Assembly: GCA_017506865.1 (NCBI GenBank)
Contig: JAFCMP010000212.1
Coordinates: 744,001-808,000 of the forward strand
Reading direction: 5' to 3'
Length of the DNA: 64,000 nucleotides
DNA from: Tribonema minus
Lineage: Eukaryota > Sar > Xanthophyceae > Tribonematales > Tribonemataceae
Position numbers and translations under genes: made by a program. The notes below the pieces were generated by a model, which saw nothing but the letters and a program-made list of their open reading frames with translations, did no database searches and had not been told where the DNA came from. Each line of letters starts with the position of its first letter. Positions within the stretch are counted from its first letter, which is position 1. Below are positions 43,693 to 55,700 of the stretch, piece after piece.

Positions 43693-44151
43693 CTGACAGG
43701 CAAAACAAATGCCTCGAACACGGACGGCTATGCTGCTGGGGTGGGGGAGGACGCGAAGGTCAAGCACCACACCGGCACCTTGACGTCATCTTGGGCTTTT
43801 GTGCCATTCGTGCAGGAGACGTACGGACGGCTGGGCAAGCAGACAAGCCTTTTTGTTAAGGAGTTGGCAATGCACTCAGCACTGTGCTCAGGGGGGGGGA
43901 AGGCAGATGTGTTACGCAAGGCCGGGTTAGCTAAGAGTCAGATCCTCATTGAGCTGAGCATATCGCTGGCGCGGGAGTTGGCGGAGCGCGTCATGGCGTA
44001 CACACGTGGAGCGCGAATGCTGGGCTGTGTTGCGGCGCCGGTATCCAAGCTCCTAGGGCACAGCGCAGACTAGGCTGCTGCGTTGACGCAAGCTTTTCGA
44101 TTGCATAGGCAACCCGGCCTCCCTTGGGCCTTTATAAATACAAGTCCATAC
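43693..44151 (+). repeat. block B, copy 3
   Basis: Same orientation as B2. It differs at a few sites (for example GAGACGTACGG where B2 has GAGTCGTACGG) and agrees there with B1 and B4. Confidence 0.9.
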
Positions 44152-44155
44152 GTAC

Positions 44156-45156
44156 GAGCTCGCTGTGGGCGCGCGCACACTTGTGTCTAGCACTATTCCC
44201 TTGTTACGGTATGCACTGCTAAAGTGCAGACACCCTGGGTCAATGACTGTGTCCGCCCGATACCCCGGTACCTTGAAGACGCTAGCGTCCTCATTGCGGA
44301 CAATAGAGACATGGTGCTGTCTCAAGATGCGCTGCAGGCACCGCTTTTGGGCAGTGTGTGTCGCGTTGTGCCCCCGTATGTGCTGGCTGGGGCAGCTGAT
44401 CGCATGCGTGGAGGTGGGGCTCACATCACTGCACCGCCATGGGCACACCTCGCCCTGTATGCCCCACCCGTCTATGAAGATCGCAATCAAAATCATCGTG
44501 GCTGCTGCCATACTGGACATGGGCGCCGCACCCGGGCGGTCATTGGCAGTGGGTGGCACGCTCATCCACGCCATTGCCCCGGACGCACGCTGGCTGCGCA
44601 GCTGCGCCAGGACCCGTGCGCTAGCCTGTTGGCGGCGGCGGCTGGTGTCGCGCGAGTCACCAATAGGTGCAGCCTGCGTCGGCTTGCCCACGGCACCAGC
44701 CGAGGCAGCCTCTAGGTCCTCCACCAGGCAATCCTCGTATTGACGTCGAAGAACATTTGAAAGGCCGGCTTGTAGTCCGTGCGTGAAGTGACCGCGCCGG
44801 CGGCGGGGCACTACCTTCCTGCAGATCTCGTCAGCATAGGCCTCCCAGTCGTCGTCGTCGTCCTCCTGCCCGCCGCTGCAGCTGCTTTCTTCCGCGCTAG
44901 TTTGTGTTTTAGCGGGCGTGGAAGGGGCAGCCGCGGCAGCGGCTTGAGGGCCAGGTACGGTCGCCGCCGCAGCGGCCGCCTCGGCGCCAGGCACAATGCC
45001 GTGGGTGTGTGGGGCTGGCTCAGTGGTCCCCGTCTCCGTGACGGCAGTTGCGGCGTAGATCGCTTGCACCGCAGTGGGGAGCATCGACGCTGCGGCCGTC
45101 GTATCTGCTGCCCACCGTAGCAACGATGCTGGGAGCTGCTCGGCCACAGCTGTGCG
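44156..45156 (-). repeat. block A, copy 4, inverted
   Basis: Repeats copy 3 exactly 1473 bases downstream. With B3 and B4 it forms a tandem of A'B units. Confidence 0.9.
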
Positions 45157-45165
45157 AGCTCGTAC

Positions 45166-45624
45166 CTGACAGGCAAAACAAATGCCTCGAACACGGACGG
45201 CTATGCTGCTGGGGTGGGGGAGGACGCGAAGGTCAAGCACCACACCGGCACCTTGACGTCATCTTGGGCTTTTGTGCCATTCGTGCAGGAGACGTACGGA
45301 CGGCTGGGCAAGCAGACAAGCCTTTTTGTTAAGGAGTTGGCAATGCACTCAGCACTGTGCTCAGGGGGGGGGAAGGCAGATGTGTTACGCAAGGCCGGGT
45401 TAGCTAAGCGTCAGATCCACATTGAGCTGAGCATATCGCTGGCGCGGGAGTTGGCGGAGCGCGTCATGGCATACACACGTGGAGCGCGAATGCTGGGCTG
45501 TGTTGCGGCGCCGGTATCCAAACTCCTAGGGCACAGCGCAGACTAGGCTGCTGCGTTGACGCAAGCTTTTCGATTGCATAGGCAACCCGGCCTCCCTTGG
45601 GCCTTTATAAATACAAGTCCATAC
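45166..45624 (+). repeat. block B, copy 4, element 3' end
   Basis: Carries the terminal LINE sequence and ends directly at the right target duplication. It has private changes such as CAGATCCACATTG where other copies have CAGATCCTCATTG. Confidence 0.9.
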
Positions 45625-45637
45625 GTACATTTACTTC
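45625..45637. repeat. LINE target duplication, right copy
   Basis: GTACATTTACTTC, identical to 38180-38192. Its first four bases are also the palindrome at the A/B' junctions. Confidence 0.75.
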
Positions 45638-45643
45638 CGCTTG

Positions 45644-45655
45644 AGGGTCATGTAC
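45644..45655. repeat. outer direct repeat, right copy
   Basis: AGGGTCATGTAC, identical to 37926-37937. Confidence 0.6.
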
Positions 45656-46668
45656 CCTAGCTTGTGACCCCCAGTTCTCACTTCGCTAAATGAGCCTTTA
45701 TGGGACCTGATGAAGCTGCTCGGTTTGAGCCCTGCAACACTTTTCAACGTGACATAAAGAGCTGAAGAGTCTTGTCAATGCAGAGCATACCAGGCAGCCA
45801 ATGGCATTTTTCATTAAGGTAAGAACAGATGCAAGGCTATAGGTACAATGTACCATAAGCATGAACCTGCGGTGGGTGGATGTTGTATCAGGCGCCAGCG
45901 CTGACCATTCTGATGCGCTGCTGTGTTTCTGTGCAGCAACGCATGCGAAAGCCCAAGGCCTGACGCTTCAACACACAACCTGCAACAGCAAAGCCGTCAG
46001 CACCTGGCATGAAGGCGGGCATCATACACGTGCACACCACGGGATTGATGGCATTGCAATGCCAATCGAAACGAAGGGGGTCTTGAAATGCAACTGGTCA
46101 TACAGCAGTGCATAGCAGCATTGTAATAATCTGCGTTGACTGTATATATGCTTACTTGTGTGGGAGTCATCAAACCAGTGATACCAGCACCACTCAGTCA
46201 GAGCAGGTGCATGTTGGTATTGGGAAGTGTGTGGAACGACGTCAACTGACATGTGCCGACGGCCTTCATCGAAGCAGCACCATGCACACAAGCCCGCAGT
46301 TGTCTACATGGTGGAAGCAGCATTTGCTTGTGTGCCTCTATGCTCTGCTTGTGTTGTCTCTGTCGCATTGCACCTCTGTCTGCTACATGCAGTTTTGGCG
46401 CAAGCAGCTTTGGGAAGTCTTGCGTTTTGGAAATCACGCCTATGGCGGTGTGGGCATGAATACTTGAATGCGAAGTGGTGGGTGCTGCTGCTGCAGCTGC
46501 TCAGTGGCGTCATGTCACACTACTTGCTGCCAAACTTTAAAAAGAAGAGTTCAACTGGAAATGAGTTCAACTGGCAGTTGGAAAAAACACACGACAAAAG
46601 CTCGCTGTGAAAGTATGGAAGGACTCAGCTGAAGGGAGATGGAAGCGCTCAGCTGACAGGAGTGCACG
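45656..46668. other. intergenic or intronic, one doubtful open frame
   Basis: A plus-strand frame ending with TGA at 46610 has hydrophobic stretches (FACVPLCSACVVSVALHLCL and WWVLLLQLLSGVMSHYLL) and could be a last exon of the membrane protein upstream of the retroelement. It ends only 59 bases before the next start codon and no clean phase link was found, so I do not call it. Confidence 0.3.
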
Positions 46669-46747
46669 ATGCTGGAGGCCTATCCCAAGGAGGGACTGAG
46701 CTTCGTAGGCAGCAGGAGTCTACTCCTGAAGAATTCGTCAAATGCTC
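46669..46747 (+). CDS. first exon found of the coiled-coil gene
   Basis: ATG at 46669 leads to MLEAYPKEGLSFVGSRSLLL and KNSSNA, then a strong donor GCTC/GTGAGT in phase 1, which fits the next exon exactly. An in-frame stop lies just upstream at 46654, though an acceptor AG at 46659 would also allow it to be an internal exon preceded by more domains. Confidence 0.6.
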
Positions 46748-49700
46748 GTGAGTGCCGCAATGATTTCGTAGGTCCTACAGAGCAGCATGGTATCTTGTAT
46801 TGCTCAAGTCCTGCTACTACGGACCGCGGGACATTGTCTGAACTGAAATGTGCAGTGCAAATCCGATGCCTGGCGTCGCGCACCAATAGCCAAACAGCGA
46901 TTTCTGGACAAAATTTGGAGGCATCATTCTGCCTTATCTGCTACTTTCTTTGATCTTGATGATCAGATGTATTTATAATGGTAGATAAATAGCTTCCAGA
47001 CCGGCCAAAAACATCGTGCAGCACTGAGGTTTTTGCAAGCTTGGTTGCGTCCATACCCTACTTCAACCCTGATCCTCTACCGCAACCTTTTGTCATGTCC
47101 TGGCACATGGCGACTTGCACGAGGACATGGTCTGCCTGCAAATGATGACCGTGCTGGCATCGGTCCATCACATGCGTCCTTCTGCTTTTTTAGCGACATT
47201 CCTTGCTCAGAGTGTCAACAAAAACTGAGGATGCTTGCGGTAAATAACGCAATGTCTGGAGCGGGAGCCTGCATGGGAGAAGTGTGGCTAATGCACGTCA
47301 CTACTACCAGTATCAACTCACCTTTTTGCGGCATGCCACTGAATTGACACAAACACCATGCCTGCCTGCTTCGTTCGCAGCGGCAGACGTATCACTGCGA
47401 GTTGAGCCCCCCTCGGCCCCCTTTCAAGCCTGCCCATCCATTCTCACTATAGCTGCAAACTCATCGGTCAATGTGACCGTCACGGCCATTGGCAGCGGCA
47501 GCAACGGAGCGTCTGGTGCAAGCACTGCTGTTCTCGTGGCATCAGCTGGCGGAGAGGGCGGCACCGCTGTTGTTGAAGTGGATTTGGCTGTGAACGGGGA
47601 GAAGGAGTCTGGACGATCTATTGCAGAATGCCAGGTGAATCACGGGTTGTTGCGCACAGCTGTCTTTCAGAGGGGGTCTGCTTTGAGAAGCTAAGGCTTT
47701 TGAGCTGGTGTCATATTGCACGGTCGTGTACGCTCGCAGCTCGGCGTTGAAAGCCCACGCAGCCTGCGAAGAGCGTGGTGCTGAATGAGTATTCATGCAG
47801 AACAGTAACCCTGGGACTGGCGTTGCGTGTATGTGAGATCTGACAACAAAGTATTTTTGATGGTTGAGGCACTAGCTTTCTGCTGTTGCAGCATTTTGGT
47901 CGAATGTGAAGTGCAGGACACTGTGTGTGTCAAGGCCAGCTCATGAACAGTGGCGGACTGTGTGCCATCATTTGCGCCGTGCATTGGCTTTCTATCTGTG
48001 CATGCTTGTTTGACATATGTGCGTTACATATTACCAATGTGCACACTCAAGATCTGCTGATGCATTGAGGTCTGGGGCAGCTATACTTGAAGCATATCGC
48101 AGGACATTCAAATGTTATGCCAAATCTAGACAGGCTGTCCAATTCCAGCCAGGCTGCAGCACATGCACCAGAGCTCCCCTTGACATCGTCCCCGATTGCT
48201 GACTCCCCTTGCAGGAGGAGAACGAGCGGTTACATGCAACCGTAGCGGAGCTGAGGCGTGCTGTGCCGAGCGTTGCCAAACTGGTGGCACTGGAGGTCGG
48301 GCTGGAGCGCACAGCAGCGGAGGACAAGGGGCGACGCGCGCTTGAGCTGCTGCGCAGGAAGGACGCGACCATACGCCAGCTGCAGCAGCGGCTCAGGACT
48401 GGTGCCTTCAAGGGCAGCACGGATGAGCACCAGCAGCAGCAGCAGCAGCAGGTATGTGCGTTGCTGTCGCCTGTGTTCTCATCGCAGGTGGTTTGTTGAT
48501 TGTGGAATGAAAAGGTGGTGAGAGAGAGAGTTGACACAAAGACGGCCATACGCCAGCTGCAGCAGCTGCTGAGGGCTGGCGCCTTCAAGGGCGGTAGGGA
48601 TGAGAAGCATCAGCAGCAGCAGGTGTGTGTCGTTTTCGCCTGTCTACTCATTAAAGGTAGCTCATTGACTGTGCAGTCAAAAGGTAATTGAGAGATAGTG
48701 ATGAGAGATTTTTGACCCAAAGACCATGAATGACGTGAGAGTATTGCAACACGATTGCAAACTTACCCACTTAGAAAAGTACAGTATACGGACATCCTCA
48801 GGATGTATATCATGTGCCGTATGACCATGCCACTTTATCAACACGGGTCATAAAGGGCACCATGGAGTGATTGTTGTGTGTCTCCTTACATGTTGTCTGC
48901 ATACATGGGCTGTGCATGGGTGTTGCAGCAAACAACATCCCGCTTATGCGAGCGCCTCATTGATTGATTCAACATGCCTGCAGTTGCAATACCGGACAGG
49001 CAGCGCCAATGTCTGATCAGACCACCATATGTATTTGCAGGCGAATGACAGGTGTGTAAATATTCACATATTTGAATCGCTACCATGTCCACAACCTGTT
49101 CTTGCCCTCCTGAAGCTTTGGCCATGGTAGTGCTATACGGTTTAAGCGCAACTGCAGCAGTCGCAACCTGAGCTGGCAGCGCATGAGATGTGCAGTCAAT
49201 ATGAACAGCCTTGATGCCTGAGAATCACTTTTGGCTGCAGTTGTACTTCTTGAAGTCCACATGCCAAGCCTTTTGCAGTATAGAAATGGTTATTTTGCAT
49301 CTGTTCTCATGAAATCGGACGGTGGTTCCTGAGGAGAATGCATCAGTATCATATTGTATGAATCATATACATTTTGTTTGCCCTGGCAGCTGCTTGACCA
49401 TTGTTCAGACAGCACTCTTTCTCTGCCACACAACGAGTAGTGATTGTGGTATCCGCTGTGACTTGCACTGAGCTTGTGTCATAACAGATAGAGCGGGTTG
49501 GCTTGCAGCGACGCACGTGTAACGCGACGAGCGCACCCTGCTTTTTGTAATCTTTTACAGGCTATTTGACAACAAAAAGCCCATGATGGCGAAGATTTTT
49601 CCAAGAAAATAAGAAATAAAAGCAGAGAAACGAGAAACATAAAGAAACTCATTGAGCAACAAAAGATGATGTATCAAATTGTGGCATTTTTTTGCGACGC

Positions 49701-52700
49701 ATCACCGCAGTCGCACGCGGCGGAGCTGCAGGCAGCACTGGATGCCAGCAACAACGAGGCAGCTGAGCTCAGGAAGCAGGGGCGTGAACAGGCACAGGCG
49801 CTGCAAGCTTTGTTGGATGAAGTTGCGAGGCTGCGGCACCAGGTGCGTGCGACCTGACTACAGACAGTGGCTGGCTATATGTCAGTGCATAAATGCTTGG
49901 GTCAGTGCATCATTGCTGAAGGCAGCAATTTGAAAATGGGTCGTGTTGGCTTGTTTGCTGATAAATGTCAGTGCATCATTGCTCATGGCAGCGATGTGAG
50001 AATGGGTCTTGCTGGTTTATGAGCGTGTAAATCAGGCATCAGCGCGCTTGGAAAGTTGCTGTGATGAGCAAACGTTTACATGGAAGTCAGTTTGAGAGTA
50101 TTTGGCTGCGAATGGTTGCAGCTGACTTGATGTGCCTCTGGACATTGCGCATGTGTTTGGTGCTTTGACTGATGGCATATTGCTGTTTTTGCCTGCATTT
50201 GGCAAATGTGCTTGTGGGTGTGCTGAAAAACATAGAAGTATATATATGTATACATATGCCTGTATTTGTCAACATGCTTTTGACTTTTACATGGGCACAG
50301 CTCTGAGGTCTTGAAATGCCTAGACTGCGACTCTGCACGTATAAGTTCGATGCAGAAAACAAGCATGTTTGGCCATCTCCAGCCCTGAAAAACAGCAGCG
50401 ACGCTGTGTTTTGCTTGAAGTAGGCGCCATGGTGAGTCAACTCATGCAGGCCGCGGATGGCGGCACCAATCGTATTGCAGCAACAAACAACAGGCTTAAA
50501 TGGTGGGATAAGATACATGTGCGCTTTGCGGCTGTCACTCAGTATATGATGAATGCGTGCATCAATATGATTGGCTGATTGGCATGTGTGCTTCGCAGGC
50601 GTCGCACAGTGTGTAAGGAATGTGTGTACGCAGTTGTATTGGCTGATTGGCAAGTCATAGCAACCACCATTTGGTGACGTGCCCTACATACATCCGCCAG
50701 ATACTGGGTAACTGCAGCTTGTAATACTTTGTTGTCTACTGCAGAACAGCAAGCATTGAGCCACCCACTGGTTTCTGATCGCTGCCATTGCGTCCCTGAT
50801 GCTGCACGCCAACTGCAACAGGCTGCGACCAGTGACTGTGCTGCCACCGCAGGGGACGATGATGCAGCAGCACTGCGGAAGAAGCTCACTGACGTGGAGG
50901 TGCGCATCAGCTCTGATATTAAATCTATCATTGATTGCCGGTTGTTTCCGGTATGCTATGTACATGCGCATCAAGGCATGCCGCCTTTGCGATATCTGGT
51001 AGCTTAGCTATGCAGCAGGCTTGCCTGTCTCATGGTGAGGCCTGTAAGTCTTCTGAACTGAGCAGGACTCACTGTAGCCAAGTCGAGTCAGTTGTGCGAC
51101 AGGTCGTGGAATGCAGAGCAGGACTCACAGCAGCAAGTCAAGTCAGCTGTGCCACAGACTGTCGTATGCAAGTACCTTGAGCATTATGTGGTGTTTACCG
51201 CACATGCTTTTGTGTACCAACAGCCGCACCTGCACATTTGCATGCTGTTGGCGACATGCTCATTAGTCTGCATGCCACCTGCCACAGCCATTGTCACTGC
51301 AATGACAGCAGTGCCAGGATGTACTGCCGCAAACAATCGCACCACCTGAAACAGGGCGTTGCACACGGTAGGCATCCAGCCTCAATATGGAAGGGCCAAG
51401 GCTGTAGATTTCTCATGCTGTGTCCCATCCCATCATTTCCTGCAAGCATGTTGACAGCCGTTGTATCCTTTTCCTGGTGGTCACCAGGGCCTCCTAGCGC
51501 AGGCAGCAAAATGTCCCATCCCTTTGACTCTGTCAGCTTGCTGACAGCTAAATAACAATTTTTCTGATGCTTACCAGGGTCTCCTAGCACAGCAAGCGCA
51601 GGCAGCAAAGGAGGCGGCTGCGCAGGCAGTGATAGAGCGCTCGGCATGGATGCGCGAAAAGGCCGCCTGTGCGGCCAGGGAAGCAAGTCTCATTGCACAG
51701 GTACTGCGCTTATACTTGGCATTTGAAGGCCTTGTTCTGAGTAAAGTAAACATTCAGGGGCTTGCAATCACAAAGAAGAGCACTGCTTGCATTACTACCT
51801 CAGAATCACCACTTGTGCGACAAGTACATGGCAACACTCACTTTCGTCGCGGAGAGCGATACTGCTCGCAGGGCTTGAATAACATGTGAGGGTGCAGTTT
51901 GAATAACGCAAGTGTATTGATTCCTTCATCCATATTAACATGCAGCTCAGCCACCTCTTGACATCTATTGTGCCGCTGTGCTGACGTGACACGGCTGTTA
52001 AACCAGTGACTCTCCTTGCACTACTTGCGGCTGCTGAGTTTTTGGTGGTTGAAACACACATGCATGCCTAGTCGCTCATTAGCAAGTCATTGCACACGAG
52101 CTGCATCGACACATCTCGCTCTGCAGCTTCAGGCATAATGGAGAGGTAGTAGTACGTATGCCAGACAAGCACAGTCAGAATTAAGTATGGTACCTGCTCC
52201 GGTCCTGTTTCCCACAGGTCCAGCAGATGTTGAATTCTGACCAGCGTTTTGTCTCCTATGTCATCTGTACTGCAGGTTGAGAGGCTCGAACGCCTTCAAG
52301 CTACAGCCAAGCAGACCGTTCTGGCCAGCGAATCAGCGCTCAAGCAAGCCGTGTCGCAACTGCAGGCCCAGGGCACAACCGCTGCCGCCATAGCCTCTGC
52401 CAGCGCCCCTGAGAGGCTGGTGCGTGTAACTGCAGCATCCGTGGAGGCAGCGGCGCACCTCCCGCCCCCTCCTGCGTCCTCTAGCCCTTCCATCCTTCGC
52501 CGTGACACCAGAATTGGCAGCAACGTGGGCAGCACCTCTATGAAACCTGACGGGGGCATCGATGACACATCTGTGGCAGCGCATCACGGCGGCAGTGAAA
52601 CAGGCAGTCAGCGCGAGTCTGCACATGATGACACTGCTGCGTCAGCGGCTGAGGTTAGCACTGAGGCAGAGGTTACTGCTCCACTCTCATGTACCCTGTC

Positions 52701-55700
52701 TCGTTGTCCTGTGTGCACGCTGGTTTGGGTAGCACTGACCGCCTTTGAAGATTATGTTTTGCAGATGCCATCAGCACAACCCTTTTGCAATTAAACATAT
52801 GGTGTCTCTGAGAGGCTGGGCTAGTGTTGTGGCCCTGGTTGCTCAAAAGTATATTGATGCCTTCTCTGTCGTGTGATTCTGATTTACTGTTTGCACTTGT
52901 GTTTGGAAATGCTGGTGCTCGCCTATCTCGAACTCACTGGTGGTCTGCTGTTCTCACTGTCGCAGAAAGAGCAGCACCAGCTGCGGGAGCAACTTGCAAG
53001 TAGCAAGGAGCGAGCCCTGCTGGGCGTCTACCTTGGTGCTCAAGCATGGTGGCTGCAGCTCAGTGAGAAGCTGCGCAAGACTAGCAGCTATGCAAGCCAA
53101 GTCACTGGCAGTGATAGCGGTGGGTGCTTTGAGCAAGCTGTAGTGCGAGTTGCCAATATTTTTGGTGTCACAGGTTCCTGCGCACAATGATGTGCTGATT
53201 TTTCTTGTCTCGTGTGATCGGGTGGTGTCACTGCAGCTTGGCAGGAGCAAGCACGCATTCAGCAAGCATCGACACAAGCTGTCTCGGCCAATAGCTGCAG
53301 TGATTGGCGACCTACTCACACCCTGTGCATGTGTGTACGGTAATGGTGGACTACTTAGTGTTGTTGCAGACCGACAAACGCACGGTGTGATGTACGGTAG
53401 CTCACTGTATGAGCTTTCAGTCCTGCCATCTCAAGTCGACAGGTTGAAAGATGTGTGTGCCAGCTTGACAGCGGCATCAGACCACACGCGCAATGCATCA
53501 CTGTTGATGGCACAGGTTAAAGTGGTGGTGCTAGTATGTATCGTTCGCATGCTGATGTTTGCAGACTATCCTGCCTACTGTACTTCAAAGTGCACAGGTA
53601 GTCTTAATGCTTGATTGTGCGCAGGTAGTTGTGCCCATCGCGTTGCAGCAAGGAACACAACGGCATTAGTTGTATCATCGGCAATCTTTAATGGAATTTG
53701 GCATGTTGCTACACTGTAGAACTAGCAGGTGTGCGCATGCAGCAGTGGCATTGGTGTAAGTAGTAACAAAGCAGTCCAGCCTCACACAACTGGAAAGGTC
53801 ATTATTAACTGACATTGTCAGCAGAAATCGTGTGCCAAGCTCTTGTGGCTGAGTTCCCAAATCTTGCTGCTACAGTATGCATACTGTACTCTTAGCATCA
53901 GCGTACCGAATGCTGTACTATGCGAGCTTTTCAATTTAGACCTTGGTCCGCTGACAATGCCTGTTGATGGGACACTGGACCAAAATCATGAGGCTTGTGA
54001 TGCACTGTTCGCTGCAGGAGAGTTGTCGCTGGAAGTGAAGCGACTGAGACAGGCCCTCCATGATCAGAGCCTGGCACTGGCACTCGCAAAACAGGTACGG
54101 GTAGGCATCACCCTCGCCACTTTACAGTCAGTAGGTGTAGCGTGTTGATTTTCTTGGGGCAAATCATTACTGCGATGCAAGTGAAGGTGGTAACAAGTGA
54201 CTCAGGCACTGAGGCAGATGAGTGACCACATACATACTTGCATGTGCCAGTGATCAGCCATATGCACGGCAGTCATGTACATCATCAAGGCGCACTTGTG
54301 TAAGCACCGAAATCGTACTGGACAAAATGCCTGCTTTCAATGTAAGGATGGACACCAGTATCAAAGATGGCCAAGAGTTGACCCAATCGCTTGCTTGCAG
54401 CGTGCATAATTGTGCAGCTCACATCACTGGTCTATTTGAGCAAGATCATGTACAATCGCTGCCTCAAGCTGCCACTGCATAGTGTCCAGCTTGAGCCTTA
54501 TAACAGTTGGTTCAGCTGTTTGCCTGTTTGGTCGAGGTCTCAGAGTATGCACCTTCACACAACGGCTTGTAGAACATGTTCAATGTTAACTTGCAGGGAG
54601 GCTTGCCATGCATCATTATGCAAACTGGATAATGCAGGCGCATAAGTGTTGGCAAGCTCGTGCTGTAAGTCCAGTTCGCTGCCCAATCTGGTGGGCTTGA
54701 AGCAGTCGAGTCCAGCGTGACAAACTTGCTTTGTGAATGCCGTTCAGACATTGTGAAGCATGCCTGACAATGGAAGAGGCTTCGACAGTGCTGATGTTTT
54801 CAATTTAGGCCTGATACCACTTTCTGGCTTCACTGTTGGCAATGCTTGTTCCCAACGCAGCCTAGGTCAGAGGTCCAGAACTGATGTGGCATATGTGAAT
54901 GGACCTGCTTCATATTTAACGTGCCCTCGCTTTGAACGGAGACGCTCACAGGGCGAGTTGCGCATTGAAGCGGAAGCGCGTGCGAAGGACAGGGCGTGGG
55001 CGGACAAGACCGCCGTGTTGAGCGCTGCCAACGCAGCTCTGGCACAAGGGCTCGAAACCGCCAAGCGCGCAGGTGCGAAACCTGCCTTCTCCCCGGGGGG
55101 GGGGTGGTAACAATCCAACTCTGAAAAACATGAGCAAGGTCGCAGGTTCTAATTGATACAGCCGTGTTGAGCGCTGCCAGTGCTGCTCTGGCACAAGCGC
55201 TGGAAACCACCAAGCGCGCAGGTGCGAAATCTGCCGTACTACTACGCTAACGGGAAGGCAGCAGACGGGCACACAAGACTCATGTATAAAACATAGAAGT
55301 AGCAATGATGTATTGTCGTTGCGCTGGTACGGGGGGAAGGGGTCGCAGCGGCTTGTTCAACGACCTCTTAGCGCCCATAAGCATGTTGGTGCATGCACAT
55401 ACATGAGCAGGGTATGTGATAACATTTCTAAAGCTGTGTACTTTGACCTGCTAATCTTCCACCTGTAAGCTCCAGTATGCGGTACTCTTATCGCCATGAG
55501 TCATAACAGACACACTGTCACTGGGTGACGTTGTCAAGTAACGCCACCTTTCTATCTTTTGAGCAACAACTAGTGCCTGCAGAGTCATCCTTGACTTGCA
55601 TGTATTACTTCAGCGGGCTCTACTTGCAATGCAGGCATGGGTTGTTGCATGAAGTGATGTTCGCGTAGTTCCCATGCCATTGATGTTACACACATCGCAT

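Larger units (their letters stand above)
38193..45624 (+). mobile_element. 5'-truncated non-LTR retrotransposon with inverted 3' repeat array
   Basis: Layout: reverse transcriptase (38193-39710), then block A (about 1005 bases, linker plus zinc knuckle) and block B (463 bases, end of nuclease-like domain plus 3' UTR), arranged A B' A B A' B A' B, where a prime marks inversion. The last B ends in TTTATAAATACAAGTCCATAC, with no poly(A), next to the right target duplication. The 5' end is cut inside the thumb/finger region before the reverse transcriptase, so it cannot move by itself. Copies 2 to 4 of each block are nearly identical, showing recent or concerted amplification. Confidence 0.85.
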
